Assembly: GCA_903881535.1 (NCBI GenBank) | Contig: CAIRTT010000439.1 | Coordinates: 1 to 12,446 of the forward strand | Reading direction: 5' to 3' | Source: an uncultured Armatimonadota bacterium | GTDB lineage: Bacteria; Armatimonadota; Armatimonadia; Armatimonadales; Armatimonadaceae | Length of the DNA: 12,446 nucleotides | In this document: in pieces, positions 1 to 8,325 of the stretch | Position numbering within the stretch: position 1 is the stretch's first letter | How the letters are laid out: each line of letters opens with the position of its first letter | Made by a program: the position numbers and the translations under genes | The notes under the pieces: model-generated | The model's input: the letters and a program-made list of their open reading frames with translations, nothing else | What the model was told of the DNA's origin: nothing | Database searches by the model: none

Positions 1-708
1 ATCGCCAAGAAGCGAAAGCCCTGCCTTGCGTTCGCGGGCGTTTACACTATTAGGTGGGAAAAGGTTGTTGACAGCTGCACCCTTTGCCTGAAACGCGGTT
101 CCTTGGTGCGTGGCTGGTAGAAACCCGCTTGTCCAGTTAATGGCACCGCCGGCTGGCAGTCCCCGGGGATCCGGCAGCACAACAAATGTCGGGAGGTCAC
201 GGTTGAGCGAGCCCAGCCCATACGACAACCAGGCGCCCATGCAGGGAAAGCCATTAATGGTAAAGCCGCTGTTCATTTGGAATGTCGCTGGCGTGTGGTT
301 AGCCGACTTGGCTTTCATGCTGTGTAGCCAGGTAATCTCGTGGGCGACATCGCGTAAATGTGGGAACAAACTACTAATCAGATGACCCGTTTGCTTGTTT
401 GGCTCCCAGGTAAAGGGACTCTTCATTAACCGCCCAGGGTTGTCGAAAAATGTGTCGAATGCTTTGTTACATTCCTTGCCATCCGCGCGAATCAGCTCAG
501 GCTTGTGGTCAAAGGTGTCGATATGGCTGACGCCTCCACAGGCAAAAATCTGTATAACACGCTTAACCTTAGGCTTGAATGACAAGGTTGGCTTCTGTCC
601 GGAAGCACTTGCTTCATCGGCAAGCATCGAAAGCAATGCAATATTCCCGAGGCCTGCCGCGGTGTCCCGCAGAAAGTGCCGTCGCGGTATCTGATTCTCA
701 ATCGACAT
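1..708 (-). CDS. DUF1501 family secreted protein, N-terminal 236 residues (cut by window edge)
   Basis: The reading frame is open from an ATG at 708 down to base 1 and has no stop inside the window, so the C-terminal part is missing; family members are usually well over 400 residues. The N-terminus has a twin-arginine export motif, P-R-R-H-F-L-R at residues 8-14, followed by an alanine/leucine-rich stretch, so export in folded form by Tat is likely. After it come the DUF1501 hallmarks: VIQIFACGGVSHIDTFDHKP near residues 51-70 and an S-A-N-H-T-P stretch near 138. DUF1501 belongs to the alkaline-phosphatase/sulfatase-like fold, but its substrate is not established. Its start overlaps the stop codon of the upstream PSCyt1/DUF1553 gene by 11 bases, which implies translational coupling. 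The two genes form a recurrent pair in Planctomycetota-like genomes. The family call is firm; the function is not known. Confidence 0.9.
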   Translation of the reverse strand, partial: MSIENQIPRRHFLRDTAAGLGNIALLSMLADEASASGQKPTLSFKPKVKRVIQIFACGGVSHIDTFDHKPELIRADGKECNKAFDTFFDNPGRLMKSPFTWEPNKQTGHLISSLFPHLRDVAHEITWLHSMKAKSANHTPATFQMNSGFTINGFPCMGAWLSYGLGSLNRDLPTFVVLPDPRGLPAGGAINWTSGFLPATHQGTAFQAKGAAVNNLFPPNSVNARERKAGLSLLGD

Positions 709-3682
709 ATGCAAACTCCCCGGAATTCAGTAGGGCCCAGCAGTACATTTCGAGGGTGTTGGATTTCAAAAATGATGCCGCTTTACTCAGCTCGTTCTGC
801 GATGGCTTTCGGCATAGTGTCAGGCCAACCGCCGCCATGCATTGCTTCTTGGCATCCGTGCCGGCACCTTTCCGAACGCGCTCCGCGAGGATACGTGCCT
901 GGCGAAGGACAAACGCATCGTTCATCATTTCAAGCGCCTGTGTCGGCGTCGTGGAGACGTTACGCTTCGGTGTCTTACTGGATGGATCTGGACAATCCAA
1001 GGCTTCGAGGAGTGGGTTGCGTGCCGAATGTACGGTCATCCGATAGATAGACCTCCGGTTGAACTCCGGCGTGTCACGGTCGATGAGGGCGTAAAACTTC
1101 GAGCCATAGCTAGAGACGGTAAAAGGTCTAAAGCTCGGCCCACCCATGGATGTGTTGAGATTTCCGGCTACAGCTAGCATCGCATCCCGAATCACCTCCG
1201 CCTCAACCCGTCGCGGGGAAAATCGCCATAGGAGGCGGTTGTCGGCATCGACTCTCTTTGCAGCTGCATCTGATGTGCTCGCCTGGCGATAGGTTTGGCT
1301 TGTTAGAATCAGGCGATTCATTTTCTTGATGCTCCATGCCTTTCCGTAGCGATTATCGGACTGAAAGGTAGCCGCGAGCCAGTCCAGCAGCTTGGGGTTA
1401 CTTGGAGGCTCACCTGTATTGCCAAAGTCATTCGGTGTCGAGACAATTCCGGTGCCAAAGTGCCACTGCCATATCCGATTGACCATCACGCGTGCCGTCA
1501 GCGGATTCCGTTTGTCCGTTATCCATGCGGCCAGAGCTTTCCTTCGATCGCTATCTACTGCATTGGCGGGGATGTTGAACAAGGCGGGAATCGCACTTAC
1601 CGAGGAAACGGCTCCTGGAAAGACTTCATGCTTAGGTGCATTGACATCCCCGCGGGCGAGGAGAAATGTCGGTTCGGCCTTGGTCGATGTTGCTGCATAG
1701 ACGCGGTCGGATGTTATTGCGCGGGTTTGTGTCCGGCTTCTCGTTTCGAGCAGATCATTGAGCGTCTTCCACGCCGCTATGAGCTTTGCGTCACCTGTTG
1801 CGTTGCTTGGTTCAATCAAACAACCCGCCGGAGGTGTTCGGTATGTGGCATCCACTTCGGCTGCAGTCAATGCTCTGTCATAAAGCCTTGCTTCATCAAT
1901 GGTGCCTTGAAGATAGGTATTCGATCCATCGTGGCGAAGTCCAAAGACCGCTTGCCATCCGTAAGATGCAAAGCCTTGCGGCGCAGCTGCCGCACGGTAA
2001 GGTCCACCGATCAACTTGCCGTTGCGATAGAGGGTCACATCCCCGTTTGCAGCGTATGTGACAACCAGCTGAACAGGGAGGAGATCAGCTGCGATTTCAT
2101 CCGATGCGACGACATCCTGTGTGCGTGCAAATCCGTTCGAGCCGGCCATCCAGCGGTTGGGAACACGTTCTCCGAAAACGATGCCATCAAAGGTGACGCC
2201 ATTTAGTGTTTGGATGGTGAATGCGCTTCCACCACGTTGCTCGAGCCGATCGAGTGTTACCCAGGTTTCAAGGGTTTTTTCTGTCAGCATTTTAGCGATT
2301 GGAGCGCTCTTATAAACAGACTTGGTGTCCGGGAGTGTAAGGTGGCCCGCTTCAATCCGTGCACCACCGGTAAGCATTCCGCCAACCGATGTTGCTGCAT
2401 CGTTAGCGGAGCCATCAAATGTCCAGCGGAGGATGGGTTCAACGGTGAGCTTTTTAGTTACCGATGGTGTCAAGGATGCTGAGAGGGTTGCAAGCTGCTG
2501 GACTGTGCGCTTGATGCGTTCAGTAGCGGATGTGTTGTCGGTGGCAGGGGGGGGCTGTGTCGAAGGGAGTGGCCGCTCGCCTGGAGCAACACCCGTGAGA
2601 GCAGCCTTCATCTGATAATAATCAACCTGCGGGATGGGATCAAACTTGTGATCGTGGCACCTGGCGCAGTTCACGGTGAGGGCAACGCAGGTCTGGCTCA
2701 CGGTTCCAATCATGTCCTCGAGCTCTTCTTCACGTGCCCGCAGGCGGACCTGTAATCCGGGTGCGGCTTTGCCTGCCTCGTCCATCGGACCGCCGACCAG
2801 AAATCCCGTTGCTGCCGGTGCCGCCGGTGATATGGCATCGCCGGCAAGCTGCTCTGTCAAAAAACGGTCGTACGGAACATCTTCATTCAATGCACGAACA
2901 ACATAGTCGCGGTATGGCCACGCATTATCCCGGAGGTTGTCATATTCATAGCCGTGGGACTCGCCGAATCGCGCTATATCAAGCCAAAACCGCCCGTAGC
3001 GCTCCCCATACTGTGGGCTTGCGAGGAGACGGTCCACAAGTCGCTCATACGCACCGGGCTTGGTGTCCGCGAGAAAAGATGCGACATCCGCTGGGGATGG
3101 CGGGAGACCCGTTACATCAATGGTAACCCGACGGATGAGCGTGTTTCGGCTTGCTTCGACAGCAGGCTTCAATCCCTTTGCCTGTAACCCACTCCATATA
3201 AAGGCATCTATGGGATTTTTAGAGACCAAACGATTCGTGGATGGAACCGCTGGGAGCACGAGTGGTTTGAACGCCCAGCTCTTGGGATTCAATGGTTTTG
3301 ATGGACGTGTGATGGTTGGATATGCGGCACCGGACTTTATCCACTCGGTGACAATCTCCTGATCGCTCTCGCTGAGTGGTTTACCGGGTGGCATCGCTCC
3401 AAGGACAACCTTTTGGGCGATATCACTGGCATCCACATTTCCTGGCACGAGCGCACGCCCGTGTTCAATCGCGGTTTTTCGCGATGTCAAATCCAACCCG
3501 CCAGCCCGCTGATCTGGGTTATGACAGGTGGCACATTTGGTGAGAATCGCTTGCAGCTTGGATGGCGGCGCTTGACCCGCTGTGCCTGCCGAATGCGCCA
3601 TTAACGCCAAAGCAAAGGTTCCAGCTGCAAGTCCTGCACCAGCAACATGCTTGCTGGCTGCACACGTAACCGTTGATTTCAT
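698..3682 (-). CDS. Secreted PSCyt1-DUF1549-LamG-DUF1553 protein (planctomycete cytochrome-like)
   Basis: From the ATG at 3682 the protein is 994 residues. I prefer this start because a GAGG ribosome site lies 6 bases upstream; an ATG at 3694 and a GTG at 3709 are in frame but have poorer sites. A hydrophobic leader (about residues 10-33) suggests export. Domains in order: PSCyt1 with a CATCH haem-c-type motif (C50, C53, H54); DUF1549/PSCyt2 at about 156-361 with a second CxxCH, C-A-R-C-H at 339-343, followed by D-H-K-F-D-P; a concanavalin-like LamG insertion at about 415-616, ending G-T-I-D-E-A-R-L-Y-D; and DUF1553/PSD1 at about 706-976, with N-P-L-T-A-R-V-x-V-N-R and S-T-T-P-T-Q-A-L. The architecture is typical of proteins linked with DUF1501 partners in Planctomycetota and Verrucomicrobiota, where roles in polysaccharide use have been proposed but not proved. 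An eight-base homopolymer lies in the linker before LamG. Confidence 0.93.
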   Translation of the reverse strand: MKSTVTCAASKHVAGAGLAAGTFALALMAHSAGTAGQAPPSKLQAILTKCATCHNPDQRAGGLDLTSRKTAIEHGRALVPGNVDASDIAQKVVLGAMPPGKPLSESDQEIVTEWIKSGAAYPTITRPSKPLNPKSWAFKPLVLPAVPSTNRLVSKNPIDAFIWSGLQAKGLKPAVEASRNTLIRRVTIDVTGLPPSPADVASFLADTKPGAYERLVDRLLASPQYGERYGRFWLDIARFGESHGYEYDNLRDNAWPYRDYVVRALNEDVPYDRFLTEQLAGDAISPAAPAATGFLVGGPMDEAGKAAPGLQVRLRAREEELEDMIGTVSQTCVALTVNCARCHDHKFDPIPQVDYYQMKAALTGVAPGERPLPSTQPPPATDNTSATERIKRTVQQLATLSASLTPSVTKKLTVEPILRWTFDGSANDAATSVGGMLTGGARIEAGHLTLPDTKSVYKSAPIAKMLTEKTLETWVTLDRLEQRGGSAFTIQTLNGVTFDGIVFGERVPNRWMAGSNGFARTQDVVASDEIAADLLPVQLVVTYAANGDVTLYRNGKLIGGPYRAAAAPQGFASYGWQAVFGLRHDGSNTYLQGTIDEARLYDRALTAAEVDATYRTPPAGCLIEPSNATGDAKLIAAWKTLNDLLETRSRTQTRAITSDRVYAATSTKAEPTFLLARGDVNAPKHEVFPGAVSSVSAIPALFNIPANAVDSDRRKALAAWITDKRNPLTARVMVNRIWQWHFGTGIVSTPNDFGNTGEPPSNPKLLDWLAATFQSDNRYGKAWSIKKMNRLILTSQTYRQASTSDAAAKRVDADNRLLWRFSPRRVEAEVIRDAMLAVAGNLNTSMGGPSFRPFTVSSYGSKFYALIDRDTPEFNRRSIYRMTVHSARNPLLEALDCPDPSSKTPKRNVSTTPTQALEMMNDAFVLRQARILAERVRKGAGTDAKKQCMAAVGLTLCRKPSQNELSKAASFLKSNTLEMYCWALLNSGEFAYVD

Positions 3683-3734
3683 ACGCTGCCTCATTGCCCA
3701 TACGACCACCGATAGTGCATCCTACAGGGTTACG

Positions 3735-4661
3735 TTAAACGTTGCCGTAGCGATCGGCGAGGAGATTGAGCTGGGTTAGGACGCGGTACAAATGGCCTTG
3801 ATGTTCAGTTATCAGCTCGCTGGATACTGGTAGGTCCCAGACCAGTGAAAGGGCATTTCCAGCCGCTGCCCAAGCAAATGCACGTTCAGTGGGATAACCA
3901 GCAGCATCACCGATCAGTCGAATTCTACGCTCAAGAAAGTCGGAGAGGGCTTCGCCATTCAGCTGCTCGGGCACATGGTTACGAACAAACGTACAAATGT
4001 CAAAGCTTGGATCACCAACAAGGCCTTTGGGGTCGATGGCAACCAGCTGTCGTGACTCCGCATGTTCGATGATGTTTCCATGGTGCAGATCACCGTGTAG
4101 CCATCCGGCAGGCTGTGATGTTGCGAGCAGGCGTTCACAGCGTTGTATGTTCACCGAAATCTCAGATGGCACCTGATTGCGAGGTTTGAGCAAGTCATTG
4201 CACCACTTGGGTAGTGGAATCATCCATGGATGAGTCTTCAACTGATGCAACTCTTTAAGCAGATTTCCAACGGCTTTCAGTCCATCCGTGGCATCAAAGT
4301 CAATCGGTAACTGTTTTCCGGGGACGTAGGCAAGAACTTGGATTCCATTGCCAATGTCGGAATGGATACATTGAACAAGCTGTGGATGAACATGTGGAAG
4401 GAGACAGGCAATCGCTGAACGGGTCTCATCTCCCGGTGGGTTAGCCTTGATGACAACCATTTGTCCCGATTGCGTAACCCCTTTGACTACAATCGACCAA
4501 TCCGATGAAATTTGTTCAACGTGGTCAATCCGAATGGCTAAACAGGTTTGTTGGATGCGCGCGGGAGCCGTGCGTAGCCATGCACGCCAATTATCATTGG
4601 TAGCCAGGTTCGAGGCCAGCTCTGAGGAAATGGTTACTTCTGGCAAAATCAGTCCTTTCAT
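3735..4661 (-). CDS. APH(6)/hydroxyurea kinase-like aminoglycoside phosphotransferase family protein
   Basis: The protein is 308 residues from the ATG at 4661; an in-frame TTG at 4685 would add eight residues, and neither start has a strong ribosome site. The kinase signature is plain: an ATP-lysine in V-V-I-K (K72), the catalytic loop H-G-D-L-H-H-G-N (H189, D191, N196), and the metal-binding A-I-D-P-K-G-L-V-G-D-P-S-F-D segment (D210). The H-G-D-L-H-H-G-N plus D-P-K-G-x-x-G-D-P pairing is the pattern of the APH(6)/StrB and hydroxyurea phosphotransferase family, which phosphorylates streptomycin or small hydroxylated substrates with ATP in the cytoplasm. The true substrate here cannot be read from sequence, and resistance is only one possibility. 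It ends 52 bases before the ATG of the PSCyt1/DUF1553 gene on the same strand, so co-transcription is possible though functionally unexplained. Confidence 0.88.
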   Translation of the reverse strand: MKGLILPEVTISSELASNLATNDNWRAWLRTAPARIQQTCLAIRIDHVEQISSDWSIVVKGVTQSGQMVVIKANPPGDETRSAIACLLPHVHPQLVQCIHSDIGNGIQVLAYVPGKQLPIDFDATDGLKAVGNLLKELHQLKTHPWMIPLPKWCNDLLKPRNQVPSEISVNIQRCERLLATSQPAGWLHGDLHHGNIIEHAESRQLVAIDPKGLVGDPSFDICTFVRNHVPEQLNGEALSDFLERRIRLIGDAAGYPTERAFAWAAAGNALSLVWDLPVSSELITEHQGHLYRVLTQLNLLADRYGNV

Positions 4662-4941
4662 TGATAGTCGATTGAACCTTTCCAACTAGGATTTTTAGTG
4701 ATACGACTAGGCATAAAATCGAAACTGTCTAAATGTTACGTAATATCAAGCAATGGATATAATGAACGTACGTAACGCAACATCTTTGTAGATTGCACGA
4801 CTAAACATTTATAAACTTTAGCAATATGGTTCATCATGATGGCCTTAGAAAATTTCATCGTGGTACATTTTTGTGTATATTTATAGCGTTGATGAGTCTT
4901 GGCAACCTCATACGTAAAATCAATTCGTTCGAAGACATCTC
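4662..4941. promoter_or_regulatory. AT-rich divergent intergenic region
   Basis: This 280-base gap separates the minus-strand kinase gene from the plus-strand glycosyltransferase gene, so it should hold promoters for both. On the plus strand a perfect TATAAT lies at 4758-4763 and a TATATT at 4876-4881, but neither has a convincing -35 box, so I do not assign a start site. The element ACGTAA occurs three times (4738-4743, 4770-4775, 4912-4917); the first sits in the palindrome TTACGTAA at 4736-4743. A ten-base palindrome, CATCATGATG, is at 4832-4841. No coding frame is convincing in this stretch. Confidence 0.6.
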
Positions 4942-6897
4942 ATGGCAACACCCAAACACATCATCCGCGACCGGGTCATAGGCGCAACTGCGGGTGTTCT
5001 CATTGGTTTCCTTGGGCGCTTTGTTGCTCCTGAAGATCCGAGCTGGGTTGCTATCGCATCCCTGTTTCTAGGCGCAACCTGGACGATGTGGCGTGGGCGA
5101 AGCGCAGGTCTGTACGCGTTTATTGCAACGATTGTCGGCGAGGCGATTGCTGCAAGGATTATTCGGGAACGTGTTGGACTTGTTCTGGAAGGTGCAATCC
5201 TTGCCGGCCTACTAGTCGCTGGCCTCACCATCATCACGCAAATCGACATCCTCCGGCGCCGCGCAAGAATTGCCGAGAAGCGGGCGGAGCGCCTCGAAGA
5301 CCTCAATCGAAATTGCGTCATCGGCATTCTCGATGTATCAGCCGAGGGCACCATTGTCGGTGCTAACAAGTCTGCTGCAGCTACCTTCTCTCTGACGCCT
5401 GGGCACTTGATTGGCCGTGCACACGATGATGTCGGTTGGGATGTTGTCGGTACAGACGGCAAGCTGATTGACCATCATGATTTGCCTGGGAACTACACGA
5501 TGCGTCATCGGGTTCCAAGCGGATTTTGGGGAATGGTTCATAGCCCTAAAGATGATCAGTGGAAGCCGATCTGGATTGGTGCCACTCCTGATAGGGGTAC
5601 GGGCGGTGTTCAGGTGAAAATCGCTTCCGAAGATGGCCACTTTACGAATCTCGAACATTCTGTCGGAATCACTGAAGAGACACCAACATACCGCCAGCTT
5701 CGTGTGTGCTACCTTGATCACACGGCTAAGTTGAGTGGTGGAGAAATTGCCCTCGCGCGCCTGCTTGAAACCATTGATCGTTCTGCAATCGACCCATGGG
5801 TAATCCTTGCTGAAGATGGCAGCCTTGCTGAACGGCTTCGTGCTGCTGGTATTCAGGTAGATATTGTTCCATTGTCTGGGACGGTCCTCGATGTGCGTAA
5901 AGACTCTGTAGAATCCGGCATTTTCTCAAAGGTCGGATTGATTCTTCAAGTTCTTGCGTATGGATTCAAAGTCGCTGCACTCATCCGTACACAACCGGTC
6001 GATATCATCCACACAAACTCGTTGAAATCGGACATCTATGGCATGCTTGTCAGCAGGCTTTGTCGTGTGCCACTGATCTGGCATATTCGCGACCATATTG
6101 ATGTGACTTATCTGCCAGCTTTTGCTGTCAAGATGATGCGATTTCTGGCTGCTCGCGTACCAGCATTTGTTATCGCAAACTCCCAAAGCACACTCGACCA
6201 GCTCCACCTCGCCGTTGCAAAACCGGGTGCAGTGGTACCGAGTGGAGTTGATCCGCATGGTGAAGTTGTCTACGATGGCATCGCATCCGGGATTCCGCCT
6301 CTCGCTTCTGAGACCGCCTCGAATGGCCCGCTTCGTATCGCCATCGTTGGGCGACTCGCAGGCTGGAAAGGCCAGCACATTTTTCTCGATGCGGCAGCCA
6401 AGCTTGTAGAAGCAGGTATTGATGCCAAATTTTTGCTCGCTGGAACTGCGATGTTTGGCGAAGATGACTATGTTGCTGAGCTACATTCCCAGGTTGACCG
6501 CCTCGGACTTCAGGGTAAGGTTGAGTTCCTCGGGCATGTGGATCCGATAGAAGCCTTTCTCCCGACTGTTTCGATTTTGGTGCACGCTTCAACGAGCCCG
6601 GAGCCGTTTGGTCAGGTTGTCATCGAGGGGATGGCTGCTGGTATCCCCGTTGTCGCAACAGATGGTGGTGGAGTCAAGGAAACCGTTGTCCATGGCGAGA
6701 CTGGTTTGCTGGTCCCGATGGGGAATGCTCAGGCTCTGGCGGATGCACTTCGTATGTTGATTGACCGTCCGGAACTACGTGCAAAACTTAGTACCAAGGG
6801 CCGCCAACGCGTCTTGCGGCACTTCACAGCATCGATTACAGCCCGAAAAGTCGAACGTGTTTACAGAGAAGTGCTTACACTTGCACATTCAGAGTAG
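4942..6897 (+). CDS. Membrane-anchored PAS domain-glycosyltransferase family 4 fusion
   Basis: The 651-residue protein has three parts. Residues about 11-98 form four hydrophobic segments (roughly 11-30, 33-50, 55-72, 79-98), followed by a basic, probably helical linker at 102-122. Residues about 122-245 look like a PAS sensor: G-I-L-D-V-S-A-E-G-T-I-V-G-A-N-K-S-A at 128-145, L-I-G-R at 156-159, and a terminal G-I-T-E-E-T resembling the usual PAS ending D-I-T-E-R. Residues about 252-650 are a GT-B glycosyltransferase of family 4: S-G-G-E at 265-268, H-I-R-D at 381-384, V-V-P-S-G-V-D-P at 431-438, V-G-R-L-A-G-W-K-G at 469-477, and the E-x7-E donor-site pair E554 and E562. Such enzymes move a sugar from a nucleotide-sugar to a lipid, glycan or protein; donor and acceptor are unknown. 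The charge pattern puts PAS and enzyme in the cytoplasm. It heads a four-gene run, ending 9 bases before the next gene. The ribosome site before the ATG is weak. Confidence 0.9.
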   Translation: MATPKHIIRDRVIGATAGVLIGFLGRFVAPEDPSWVAIASLFLGATWTMWRGRSAGLYAFIATIVGEAIAARIIRERVGLVLEGAILAGLLVAGLTIITQIDILRRRARIAEKRAERLEDLNRNCVIGILDVSAEGTIVGANKSAAATFSLTPGHLIGRAHDDVGWDVVGTDGKLIDHHDLPGNYTMRHRVPSGFWGMVHSPKDDQWKPIWIGATPDRGTGGVQVKIASEDGHFTNLEHSVGITEETPTYRQLRVCYLDHTAKLSGGEIALARLLETIDRSAIDPWVILAEDGSLAERLRAAGIQVDIVPLSGTVLDVRKDSVESGIFSKVGLILQVLAYGFKVAALIRTQPVDIIHTNSLKSDIYGMLVSRLCRVPLIWHIRDHIDVTYLPAFAVKMMRFLAARVPAFVIANSQSTLDQLHLAVAKPGAVVPSGVDPHGEVVYDGIASGIPPLASETASNGPLRIAIVGRLAGWKGQHIFLDAAAKLVEAGIDAKFLLAGTAMFGEDDYVAELHSQVDRLGLQGKVEFLGHVDPIEAFLPTVSILVHASTSPEPFGQVVIEGMAAGIPVVATDGGGVKETVVHGETGLLVPMGNAQALADALRMLIDRPELRAKLSTKGRQRVLRHFTASITARKVERVYREVLTLAHSE

Positions 6898-6906
6898 ACT
6901 AATAAC

Positions 6907-7707
6907 GTGAGCTCAGGATATCCGCAGGTTGAGATTGGCATTTTTGGTGGCTCCGGCCTTTATGCATTGCTCGATGCATACGAGGAAGTCATCGTGGAAA
7001 CGCCGTACGGTGAACCATCTGATGCGTTTATGGTCGGCACGCTAAACGGTAAGTCCGTCGCGTTTTTACCCCGCCATGGTCGCAACCATACCATCGCTCC
7101 GCACAAAATAAACTACCGCGCCAACCTTTGGGCGATGCAAGCATTGGGAGCAACCGGCATTATCGCGCCCTCTGCTGTCGGTTCACTTCAAGCAGATATC
7201 CATCCGGGAAGCATGGTGGTTTGCGACCAATTTGTTGACCGAACCACGGGACGTAAAGACACCTTCTTTGATGATGACCGTGTAGTCCATGTCAGTCCAG
7301 CAGATCCCTACTGTCCCATTCTGAGAGAACATGCCATCAAGGCGGCAACGCACGCTGGAGTCCCTGTGCATCGAAGCGGGACATTGGTTGTGATAAACGG
7401 ACCACGCTTTAGCACGAAGGCTGAATCACAGTGGTTTACAAACAATGGCTGGCATGTGATTGGGATGACAGGCTATCCGGAAGCGATGCTGTCGCGTGAG
7501 CTTGCGATGCCGTATGTAAACATTAGCCTTGTGACTGACTTCGATGCGGGTGTCGTCGCTGGAGTGGAACCTGTCAGTCATTCAGAAGTCATGCGTGTTT
7601 TTGCAGCAAATATAGGTAATGTTAGAAATGTGCTTTCAGTGATGATTGCAGACTTCCCTGACACGACATCATCTCCAGCGCGCCGCGCCCTCGACGGACA
7701 CCACTGA
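6907..7707 (+). CDS. mtnP: S-methyl-5'-thioadenosine phosphorylase
   Basis: This 266-residue protein matches the MTAP/PNP-2 family in full length. It splits methylthioadenosine with phosphate into adenine and methylthioribose-1-phosphate, recycling the by-product of polyamine and related synthesis. Visible motifs are G-G-S-G-L at 14-18 (phosphate loop), P-R-H-G-R-N-H-T at 55-62, N-Y-R-A-N at 69-73, G-S-L at 92-94, D-Q-F-V-D-R-T at 107-113, G-P-R-F-S-T at 165-170, M-T-G-Y-P-E at 187-192 and T-D-F-D-A-G at 210-215. The two aspartates D211 and D213 correspond to the pair that reads adenine in human MTAP, which favours methylthioadenosine over inosine-type substrates. M-T-G-Y-P-E and D-A-G resemble actinobacterial-type members rather than the M-T-x-x-P-E/D-Y-D-C-W form. 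The only sensible start is GTG, nine bases after the glycosyltransferase gene, so translation is probably coupled. Confidence 0.92.
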   Translation: MSSGYPQVEIGIFGGSGLYALLDAYEEVIVETPYGEPSDAFMVGTLNGKSVAFLPRHGRNHTIAPHKINYRANLWAMQALGATGIIAPSAVGSLQADIHPGSMVVCDQFVDRTTGRKDTFFDDDRVVHVSPADPYCPILREHAIKAATHAGVPVHRSGTLVVINGPRFSTKAESQWFTNNGWHVIGMTGYPEAMLSRELAMPYVNISLVTDFDAGVVAGVEPVSHSEVMRVFAANIGNVRNVLSVMIADFPDTTSSPARRALDGHH

Positions 7708-7716
7708 TTTAAAGCT

Positions 7717-8286
7717 ATGCCGACTACCCCTCACAGTAATCAATCAGCCTTTGACACGCAAATGTTGCCGCATATCGATGCGCTTTATCGCACAGCACTC
7801 GGGATGACACGTAACCCCCAGGATGCGGATGACTTAGTGCAAGACACTTATTTACGAGCATTTCAGTATTTTCATCAGTTTGAAGGTGGAACCAATGCGC
7901 GTGCATGGTTGTTTAGAATCCTGACAAACCTATTTATCAACAACTATCGCAAACGAACCCGAGAACCTGAGCGTGTTTCCTATGACGAGATGGAGGATTT
8001 TTTCCTCTATAACCGATTAGCTGATGCTCATTCCTCGGATGGGGGAATCACGCCAGAAGCTGCCATTATGCAAAAAGTGGAAGTTGAGGCGATTCAGGAT
8101 GCAATTGACAAACTGCCGGATGAATACCGTGAGGCTGTCATTTTGTCTGATATGAATGAGTTCTCTTATCAGGACATAAGTGAGATGTTGGAGATTCCAA
8201 TCGGTACGGTCAGGTCCCGCTTGTCCAGAGGGCGGAAGCTGATACAGAAATCACTTTGGGCGTTTACGCAGGACAACCCGCGATAA
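7717..8286 (+). CDS. ECF RNA polymerase sigma factor, SigR/RpoE-like
   Basis: A 189-residue group 4 (ECF) sigma factor. Region 2 spans about residues 16-84, with D-A-D-D-L-V-Q-D-T-Y at 36-45 (core binding) and G-T-N-A-R-A-W-L-F-R-I-L at 58-69 followed by N-N-Y-R-K at 75-79 (-10 recognition). Region 4 spans about 125-183, with L-P-x-E-Y-R-E-A at 133-140, the helix-turn-helix around S-Y-Q-D-I-S-E-M at 150-157, and G-T-V-R-S-R-L-S-R-G at 163-172. The F-E-x-G-T-N-x-x-A-W-L-F-R-I-L-T-N-x-F-I-N-x-Y-R-K run is close to the pattern of Streptomyces SigR. It directs transcription of a stress regulon once released by its anti-sigma partner, most likely the gene directly downstream. It starts 9 bases after mtnP. 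I found no obvious SigR-type promoter (GGAAT-N18-GTT) in the window. Confidence 0.92.
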   Translation: MPTTPHSNQSAFDTQMLPHIDALYRTALGMTRNPQDADDLVQDTYLRAFQYFHQFEGGTNARAWLFRILTNLFINNYRKRTREPERVSYDEMEDFFLYNRLADAHSSDGGITPEAAIMQKVEVEAIQDAIDKLPDEYREAVILSDMNEFSYQDISEMLEIPIGTVRSRLSRGRKLIQKSLWAFTQDNPR

Positions 8287-8325
8287 ACATCTATGGCTTA
8301 GTGCCGAGTAGAAGGACGGAACGGA

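Noticed and set aside
1460..2206. A 248-codon open frame on the plus strand
   Set aside because: It lies wholly inside the DUF1553-type gene on the opposite strand; its product is cysteine-rich without domain motifs, while the minus-strand frame has clear family signatures.
4758..4763. Perfect TATAAT as a promoter for the glycosyltransferase operon
   Set aside because: No -35 box is found at 16-18 bases, it lies about 180 bases from the start codon, and the gap is AT-rich, so it is not listed as a promoter of its own.
5926..6378. A 150-codon minus-strand frame
   Set aside because: It is antisense to the glycosyltransferase domain and has no motif; it is a by-product of the coding bias of the true gene.
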